Part shown: positions 55,801 to 64,000 of the stretch, piece after piece
Layout: the number at the start of each line of letters is the position of its first letter
How positions within the stretch are numbered: the stretch's first letter is position 1
DNA from: Phlegmacium glaucopus
Lineage: Eukaryota; Basidiomycota; Agaricomycetes; Agaricales; Cortinariaceae
Direction: 5' to 3'
NCBI GenBank assembly: GCA_015039465.1
Contig: MU130710.1
Coordinates: forward strand, 218,060 to 282,059
DNA: 64,000 nt
Translations under genes and position numbers: made by a program
The notes under the pieces: model-generated
The model's input: the letters and a program-made list of their open reading frames with translations, nothing else
The model's database searches: none
What the model was told of the DNA's origin: nothing

Positions 55801-58549
55801 CTCAGCAGTACCTTTTACGGCAGCAAGCATGCTCAGTCCCCCTCCAACCTCCCCATACCCACCGCAAAGTCTTAAATCACCTACATCCAGTGCGGGTCCT
55901 GATTCTGCTCAGCTTTGGAGTGAGATTGAGACGATGATGAATTCGGGGATGATACAGAGGCTGGGGTTGCCCGGTGCTGAAGTTGTGTTAGGCCCTCCGC
56001 CAGTTGGTATGAAGGGATCTGTCAAGACTTCTGGCGGGTCTGGAGGAGGACCGGTCCTGGATCAAAGCCAAGTTCAAGCATCACACTTCACAGCAGCTGG
56101 CCCAGAACTTGACGCAGGGAAATCCAGAACAGGGGTCATAATACCAACCATTGATCTCGTTGAGTCTTCTCCAGGCCCATCTGCCGCTTTCACAGAAAGT
56201 TTTTCGCCTATCTTGCCATTCAGTCCTGAAGAGGAGAGAATGGCTACTACGAGGTTGTTGAGAGCTGGTGAAGGTGTTTTGGGGACGAAGACACGTAGTC
56301 AGGGTGGGGAGAGGAAGAATGTAGAGGAAGCTGCAGGTGACGAGGGTGATAGTGGGTATGTCAATGTAGGGGACCTTGAGGAAGAAGAAGGGAGCCACAG
56401 AAGCGACTACAGTGATCGGGAAGGACCCGCCGTCCATATCTCAAATGCACCTGGTTCCAAAAGACCCCTAATTCCAGACGATCGCGTCATACAACGCAGC
56501 CGAGAAGCCCTACCAGCAAGAGACCAAGCGAACCGTGATTCAAACCGTAGCAGTTCGAGCACCCTAACGGCTGAGGCGGTTGCAGTTGCTGCTACTACAA
56601 CGATTGTAAGGAAAGTTTCTATAGCGAGGAGGGCTGGAGCTGTGGTGTTGAAAGGGGGTCCCAATGTTAATGCTGCGTTATTGGTACCAGCACCAGCACC
56701 TTCCAGCAACAGTTCAAGAAACTCTCCATCTCCACTTTCCGCCGTCCCCACTGAATCAAACCATCCCCCATCCCCACTAAGTTCTAATTTCGGGAATAGC
56801 AGTGAAGAATCTGCTGGATCACTTTCACATTCGCTTTCTCCAAGCTCGCCGTCACAGGATAATTATCCAACGCCTGGGACCGATTCTACGAGTATGGTTT
56901 CGCCTCTAATGTATTATCTAGATGGGACACAGACGCCTTCGCCGTTACCTGAAAAGATGGCGTTTGGAGCTCTTCCGCCGTTACCCCGTGCAGCGATGAC
57001 GTCGCAGTCTTCCAGAATGAAAGCACAAAATGATGGTGGTGTTAATAATAACTATTCACCCGGCGATGAGGAGGATGATGTACCATTTGAATACCCTGAT
57101 GAAGCTACGGTTGAAGCTGTACATGCTAGCATGGCAGCTGCTGCCGCTGTGTCTGCACCACGACCTACCATCGTTATCAGCGACGAACCTCTCTCAGCTG
57201 CCATACCCAGCACAGCAACTACAAGCGTATGTACAGCTCCATTATCACCTTTCCAAAAGTACCGCGGCTGGCTCTCTGATATTGTCGCCCCCCTCGAAGA
57301 GTTCATCGACGAAGGTGTCGATCCCCGCAACCACTACCTTGACCTCAAAGAAATAGCAGAAGGCGAGAGCGGCTCCGTCTTTTCCGCTCGTCTCAACCCC
57401 CTAACGGCATCCAAACTCTGTCTACCCCCCGCGATCAAAGCCAAAGACGAGGAAGAGATGTCGCAGCATCCTGAACAAGTCAAGTTAGTGGCTATCAAAA
57501 GTGTGGCGATTGTGCCGTCAGGATCGCCCAAGTTGGTGGATTTGCATAGAGAGTTGACGTTGATGAAGGGATTGGCAGGTCATGAGAATGTGCTTGGAAT
57601 GGATGGTGTCTATGTGGATCTTGTTGAGGATTCGTTGTGGGTACGGATGGAGCTTATGGAGAGGAGTCTGGCGGATATGGTGGGGTTGGTGGGGAATGGG
57701 TTGATGCTACAGGATAGGATGCTCGCTCGGTTTGCCAGTGATGTCCGTCTTTTCTTTTCTTTGCTATTGCTCTTTTTGACCTTTCCTTCTTTAGATTCTA
57801 TCTGCTTTGGAATACCTCCAAAAACATTCTATCGCACATCGGGATGTGCGCTCTGACAACTTACTCCTTAATAAACATGGACTCCTTAAGCTTGGTAAGA
57901 CTCTCACTCTTAATGGCGCATACATTTAACATTTCTTCCGTCCTTAGCCGATTTTTCAAATGCTGTCCAAGTGACAAAAGATTCTCCGATGCGTTCTGAT
58001 CCTGCAGGCGTCATTTACTGGCAGGCAAGTCTTTTCATCCCGTCCTCTTCACGTCTAGTATTCAATACATTTATCACATTTAGGCCCCAGAAGTCCGAAA
58101 GTAAGTACTCTAATCGGTGGTTTCAAATAAAAATCTAAAACGAAAACCTTTCTCTTTTTCAGACCCCCATACAATGTCCTTAAAGTTGATATTTGGTCAC
58201 TGGGTGCGACAGTATGGGAGATGGCGCAGACGGAACCACCCTTTTATGCTACCCAACAATATGGTGATCGCTGGCCGCCACTCCGCCAACCAGAATTATA
58301 CTCTCCTGCTTTTCATGACTTTTTACGAAAGTGTTCCGAACCCGCTTCGTCCCGTCCTAACCCGAGCGACTTGCTCAGAGTACGTTCATCCTTCCCTACT
58401 ACTATTCCCGACGATGTTAAATTAAGTCCTTTCTTTTGCAGCATCCGTTCGTCCATAATGCCTGTGGTCGATCGGTCATTATCCATTTACTTTCTCAATG
58501 CATGGCTATCGAGCAGTCGCTACAGGAAGAACTAGATACATCTCCATAA
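52836..58549 (+). CDS. PAK-like kinase with CRIB domain and altered HRD/DFG
   Basis: It is a member of the Ste20/PAK group of Cdc42/Rac effectors. Exon 1 (52836-53198) ends at ISTPWNFQ, a 23-nt exon (53250-53272) encodes HNIHVDEG, and exon 3 (from 53326) gives YIGLPPSWSTSLATAGFT. Together these form a CRIB/p21-binding motif. About 1,150 disordered Ser/Pro/Thr-rich residues follow. The C-terminal kinase domain has EGESGSVF (Gly loop), VKLVAIK (Lys), LHRELTLMKGL (alpha-C Glu), AHRDVRSDNLLLN (57834-57870), LADFSNAV (57945-57964), YWQ|APEV and KVDIWSLGATVWEMA. Two catalytic-region residues deviate: HRDxK has Arg and DFG is DFS. A 57-nt intron (about 53709-53765) is in frame and stop-free. About 1,600 residues. 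Activity may be weak or absent, but the Lys, Glu and both Asp remain. Confidence 0.88.
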
Positions 58550-58724
58550 CCTCCAAAATTTATAATTCGTAACCTTCCTCTTGCAATAATAGCTTTTTTT
58601 TCACGCGGATCCTTCATTTCGTTTACTTATCTACTGTCTATTTATCCATTTTTTTTATCATTTCCCTTCATCTCAACATCCACAGTTATTATTCCTGTTG
58701 TGTCGACTCTCTTGTTCACGTATA

Positions 58725-61700
58725 TCACAAACCATCGATTTTTCCTGATACACTTTCCACTGCATCTTTCAATTTGAAGGACTCTTTTACGACCATGTCA
58801 TTCTCATCTTCACTGCACTCAACAATGAATGTGGCAGTCTCGGCTGTGAACCCTATTGCAGATTATTTGAAATCAGCAAGATCGTAACAAAAGTCAGGTT
58901 TTTTTGGCCTCATACCTATTAGTTTTCCGCCCTGGGAACGCCATAGAGTTTCAGAGCAGGCAAGTGCAAAGAGGCGTACACGAGGATCTTCTGAACGGGT
59001 ATGCATGAGAATGTTCATGTTGATGGATTTGAGCAGAGTGTCATCCGTGATGGTCTCCAATAATGCGCCAAAACACTCTTGTATCAATGGTTTTCCATCG
59101 GCAAAGTTCAACCTAATACAGACTTCGATCTGGCCGGTCAAGACGATTGATACTTGTCGCAGTTTGTCATCACGCCAGAATGCTGATCTCTTTTTTTAAT
59201 AGAGGGCATGAAATGAGGAAACAAAAATACGGACCACAGTCATCGAAGTTCAAGGCTCTCGTCAATGTTTGTATAACGCTTGACCATAGGGCGAAGTTGT
59301 CCGAAGTTGACGATGTGAATGCCTTCAAAATATCTGTGTATGGTTGAAGTAGGAAAGACATATATGGAACCATCAAGCCCTACAAGACAAGTTGTAATTG
59401 TCATCTGCGAGAAAAAAAGATGAAGATTACCTTGAAGAAGTCTAGTAGAGCAATGTAGAGATGATTGAAAGTAATTCTGCGGGCATCATTCGCTGCATGT
59501 ATTGATTAGACTGGCTGATGAATCGAGGATACATCAGAACGGCAACGCACCAGAATTGGTGGTAAACGCCCAGTCATAAAGGCGACGGAAGAGAGGTCTG
59601 AACACAGCCTCATTCAACTTGACCACGAGTTCTTTGAATGCTAAAATGACTCGGGTTTCCGCCTGTGCCACCGCAAAATAACTCAGCGCACTATGGTTGA
59701 GGCCAACTCTGCAATATCACGTACCTTTTCATCAACATGACCAAAATCTAGCGCCTCTAGGAAGTTCTTAAAGTAGCTACGCAGATGCTCCATAACAGTA
59801 GAACGATCTGCATGTTGCAAAGCCCGTGCCACAACCTCGAAATATGCGGATATCCTAGTCTTATGCTCCGCATTAGGTGGAATGTGCTATCTCGAGATCT
59901 AAATGCTCACCGATTGCCCAGAAGGTTGCACAGTCAACCATATTTCCACCAACGTTGGAAGGAGCACCTTTGATGGAATCCTCTTGGCAATAGATTTCAC
60001 CAGACTCGACATCATGGAGGATATGTGTGAAGGCTGGTCCATATGAAGGAGAACAACTTGTGTTACTTCGCCGCTACCCCAGAACGTTGGGATTGTAGTC
60101 AATAGACCGTGTAAAATAGAAAAGGCGTCTTCAAACAGCGCTACAGGTTAAACGACTGAGCAATGGCAGCCAACAGCCTTAAACCGTAGAAAAACTTACA
60201 ATCGTCCTCCCCGCGCAGGATGGCAATGCTGTGAGAGATGATGGATCTGAAGAAGGGAATGATACGAGGACCGAGTTTTGTGCTTTAAATGGATAAGCTA
60301 TAAGTTCTTCACGCAAAAGGATAAACGTACGACATAGCTGCTAGTGCTCCCAGCGCCGCACCCGTACTTTGTTTTCCTTTACTAGCGGAAAGGGCATGAG
60401 GCACCAACTCCGCCATCGAGCCTTCCTCGCCCGAGCATAGTGTGGCAGCAATGGCTTTCAAAGCTCGGAAAGCACTCAGGACAACTGGGTCCTCCCCCTT
60501 ATGGATCGCAAGCAGATTTTTGATTGAGACCAAGATCAGGGTAATCGGTTCAGCGATTTCTGATCTCATCTTCACGGAAACATCTGGTAATCTGTTGCCG
60601 AGCAACTCCAGTGCCCCTGCTTGAATCTAAGATCACTCTAAGATAAGGTGTTGTATGAACTCCGGAGACGAATTCAACCTACCTTGACATCTCCAGACTT
60701 AAGCATAGATTCCACAGACTCCATGAAATTTGCGACAGACATGCCACTTAAAAGCCTATTCATAGACAAACGAGCAGCTTCAGAAATTTCGTCGACCTTG
60801 GTGTCATTTGTTTTTCCTCCTGTCAATGTAGCCAATGTAATGAGGGGGGCCATCACTGTACTGATTGGTTCTTCCTCTGATGAAGGAGATGTTCTTGGCT
60901 TCAGAGCATAACCAACGAAAAGGATCAGCGCCTGCGCACGCCGCTTCATGTTGGTCGATGGGGCAAGAGAGTGATCGCCATCCCTACGAAAGTTGATTTA
61001 AAGGATGATGAGAAGATGAAATTGTTTTCATACGTGGTGCTTTCCAAAAAGATCGGTTGAATTGAGTTTGGGTCTACGACATGATCTACTAGGCGCAGAC
61101 TTTCATTCAGTATCTCTTTCGCAGTCTGTGCACATAAGATTAGCTCGAAATGTCAAGAGGAGAAAGAACTAACATGTATTTGGAGGCTATAGCTGTTATG
61201 TTGAAATATTGACACCTGTAATGATAGTGTGTTTGGAACTTCAACTGCGGGCTGGCGTACAATACGATTGGCCATTTTTTCTAGCAAGAGCATAGTGACT
61301 GGAGCGAGGAAGTCTTTGGCACCAAGGACATCAACTAAGTGTGCAAAGAAACTAAGAGGAGGGGTGAGTTCAAATGTCATAGTTAAAAATCGATACAAAC
61401 TTGTTGCGCCTATGACGTGGAATATGATTGGCAGCATCGGTGAAAACTCGAAGAAATTCCTTTGAAGCGATGTATAAATCAATATGTTGTGTGTGAGCGA
61501 GTTTCAGAGATGATGCCATGACAGGCACAATTCCATCGATGGTCTACTTCCGAAGTCAGAGCAGTCAATCTGTATATGATAAATATGTACCTGCTGGACG
61601 ACTTTAAAGCTGTAAGTGTCATCCCGATGGAATACGTTTGACCCCATAAATGTGAAAACAGGCATGATATTGTAAAGCACCGATTCTGGGGCCAAACGAG

Positions 61701-64000
61701 CCAAATTTGCCATTAACAGTAGAGCTTGATTGAAAGTTTGTGGATTGCCCGAAACTAGTGATGGAATCAAGATTTCAGTCGGCATTAAAGAAAAGTTCAT
61801 ATCATCACGGACCTCTGATGAGTTCGACGAGGATATCCAGTCTGATCACGCTCGGCGATAAGTTCGGAGCCTCCTAGATAGATCCTTTAAATGCAACATT
61901 ATTAAAAGAAGAATGAACCCAATAAACCGTAATCTTGGAAGCTACGCTTTCCACCGCTGACATCAGCAACTGCTCAATGTAGCTGACGTCGGCTTGTGCG
62001 GAGGGAAAAGATTGTACCACTTTGTTCAAGGTGTCGAGCAGACAAGAAATAAGGTCGAGAGAGCCTGGAAGAGACTTTGTTCCCAGTATCTCAACAAGAA
62101 GGCTCAGTCGAGGAAGGGTGTCATCGGAAGATCTAGAAATACATCAGCGCCATTCTGGTGAGCTTCAACATCATACTTACTCTGTTGTCATTGTTTTGGC
62201 CCGTTTGCTAGCACGCGGACTTGTGCTTATGGGCGCTGGGGCCAGTACTCCAAGGAGGTGTACAATCAGTGGTACGTCTACCAAGATGCTAGAAAGCAAA
62301 TCCCTTGTAGATGACTGCTAGAATTGTGTTGTATCAAGTCAATTGATGCTGGCGAAGAATATCGAAGAAACATACCCCCGAAGAAGTTTGCGAGCCAATT
62401 TCCAATAACACTTCGCAGGCCGCAATTTTCCGTTGTTGGTTTAAAGATGAGAACAAGCCATCCCGAACGACATGCACAAGTGCTTGTCGGGTCGACTGCG
62501 GGGTTCCTGACGCAAGTAGGTTGATAAGGATGAGAAGCTTAGAGTTGAGGAAACAGTCCTACCAGCGCGGAGGTATGTTCGTAAAACTAACAAGAAAAGG
62601 TTCCACGCAGATGGATTCTCATTGAGATGAGCCGCAGCAGCAACATCGAAGCAGGATAACAACTGGATTGTCAACATTTCAGAGGATGCGACGAAGATAT
62701 CTGTCGGTTGGGTAGAAGTCGCCTTTTCAGTCAAAGCCTGAATGGTAGGAAGGAGAATCTGGCTCCTTGCTCTATTGGGTATTGTGGCAATAGAATTGAG
62801 CAATCTGGTCCGCGCGAACTCAGAAGAGCAGGCATTTATATGCGAAAGCAGGTAACAAACGACGCCATGCTTATAACTAATATCATCATTGTAAGTGACA
62901 GTGAATATTTGAAGATTAAATAGCAATTACTCAGCATCTCTTTTTTTGTCGGATTTGGCTCGGATAAGGTGTTGTTCGTGAAAAGTTTTGAGATATGAAG
63001 GATCATTTGAGAAGTGATCACGATGTTCAACAAGAGCGTTTAAATATCGCTTTAAATCCTCCTGACCCAAATATTGAAGTGTCTCTGAAGATGCAGAATA
63101 GATATTCTCAGTAGATATTTTGAACGTGAGGCTTACTTACGTTCACTGTCACCATACACAGTGTCAAATCGATATACCGAAGAGAGTCTACGACCGGACA
63201 ATATCCATATACGGGAGATACATTCCAAAGCACCTTGACAAATTTGGGCATCAGAATCTTGCAATGCTACCAAAAGCGGTGGGAGAATAGTTTGGAAGTC
63301 AACCCCATCGTCCTCCAATATATGCGCTTCCAAGAAGGCCGCAGCATGCAATAGAGTAACGCCTCTTGATTCTTTTATAATTTCAGCATCGCTCGTGGAC
63401 CAGATGCCAGCTAAAAACGCCAATGCGTCATCTTTGAAGTTAGTGAATAAGGCTTGGAGAAGTGTTGATGCTAAAACGGGAAGAGTGGTCGACACATTGG
63501 CCAAATGATAGATCCTTCGCATAAGGTGTACATAGTAATGACCTCGATTCACAGACATCTAAGAAAAAGTCAATCGATATGAGCAGAGATAAATGATATA
63601 AATCAGATAAGCAGTCGTACAGAATTCGTTTCCATCAGCCAGTTGAGACTAAGATGACTAGGTCTAGCGATCTGGGAGATGGCAGCGATGATTGCGATCT
63701 GTACGCAATGCAAAGCAGTCTTGCTGTTTGGCTTCATAATCACATATTTTGTGAACTTTTCAAACGATGAATTGGCAAATGACTAGATAGATTGTCAATA
63801 TAAATTAGGGAACGGTCTTGGACGGAACTGACTTCAAGTGTATTCTGCCCCTGAGAAAAATCGTCAATTCCGGAAAGCTGTTCCAGCTTCATAGCATCGA
63901 CTATTGTATGAGCAACTTCAAGCTGATGTTCACCCGATAACTTCCTGATAAGACCAAGACCAATCAAGTGACTCATCAATGAGATATAAGGGTTGGAGTC
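58725..64000 (-). CDS. utp10: U3 snoRNP component UTP10 (HEATR1), 5' end outside window
   Basis: This is a giant HEAT-repeat protein of the t-UTP subcomplex of the small-subunit processome, needed for rDNA transcription and 18S rRNA processing in the nucleolus. The C-terminal BP28CT region is clear: MSFLLQPYTDILKAFTSST, QIEVCIRLNFADGKPLIQEC, NILMHTRSEDPRVRLFALAC, SETLWRSQGGKLI. These splice at GTATGA...AATAG (about 58853-58915) into GFTAETATFIVECSEDENDM, then KESFKLKDAVESVSGKIDGL and TGA at 58725. Upstream HEAT-like exons run to the right edge (LASTLLQALFTNFKDDALAF, GALECISRIWILSGR, MSHLIGLGLIRKLSGEHQLE). The N-terminal several hundred residues are missing. About 25 short introns. Its 3' end faces the kinase gene with a 175-bp gap. 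Confidence 0.9.

Overview
The window is nuclear DNA of a filamentous basidiomycete fungus, most likely an Agaricomycete. The evidence is a dense gene layout on both strands, many short introns (mostly about 46-60 nt), and families expanded in that class: NACHT-WD40 proteins, DUF6534 multipass membrane proteins, large G-domain GTPases with paired C-terminal membrane segments, and Fic proteins. This placement is inference from gene content; no rRNA or other marker locus is present. Gene models below were built by reading splice sites by eye, so internal exon borders are less certain than family calls.

Layout. 1-3.1 kb: 3' part of a NACHT-WD40 NLR-like gene on the minus strand, running off the left edge, with near-identical WD repeats. 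3.1-4.7 kb: gene-free, with a hairpin and a dispersed repeat. 4.7-6.2 kb: malate dehydrogenase with a C-terminal SRL. 6.5-8.2 kb: DUF6534 membrane protein. 8.5-9.6 kb: broken copy of the Ish1/Msc1-like gene whose intact parent lies at 21.6-23.4 kb on the same strand. 10.4-13.8 kb: importin beta, divergent from LSM7 (14.0-14.6 kb). 14.8-16.5 kb: Fic-fold protein with an altered active site. 17.1-20.3 kb: Cid1-like nucleotidyltransferase. 23.7-26.6 kb: PAN3. 27.5-27.8 kb: remnant of a membrane-protein gene. 27.9-30.5 kb: rhodanese-DSP MAP kinase phosphatase. 31.0-31.7 kb: START/SRPBCC-like protein. 31.9-34.5 kb: membrane-anchored YtcJ-like amidohydrolase.

The accessory block is 35-45 kb: an unrecognised acidic protein, two tandem GTPase paralogues that share promoter and 3'-flank sequence, and 2 kb of repeat-rich DNA. 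45.6-51.1 kb returns to ordinary genes: choline-phosphate cytidylyltransferase, two small uncharacterised proteins and a BAG-domain co-chaperone. 51.2-52.6 kb holds orphan exon-like fragments. 52.8-58.5 kb is a large CRIB-domain PAK-like kinase with altered HRD and DFG motifs. 58.7 kb to the right edge is the 3' part of UTP10.

Several genes concern RNA: LSM7 (U6 snRNA and mRNA decay), PAN3 (deadenylation), a Cid1-like tailing enzyme and UTP10 (rRNA processing). No operon-like logic is implied. Three themes recur. Conserved folds have lost catalytic residues (Fic, the PAK-like kinase, the rhodanese domain). Local duplication is common (Ish1 pseudogene, GTPase pair, WD repeats). Splicing is unusual, with several GC-AG introns and micro-exons of 8-23 nt.
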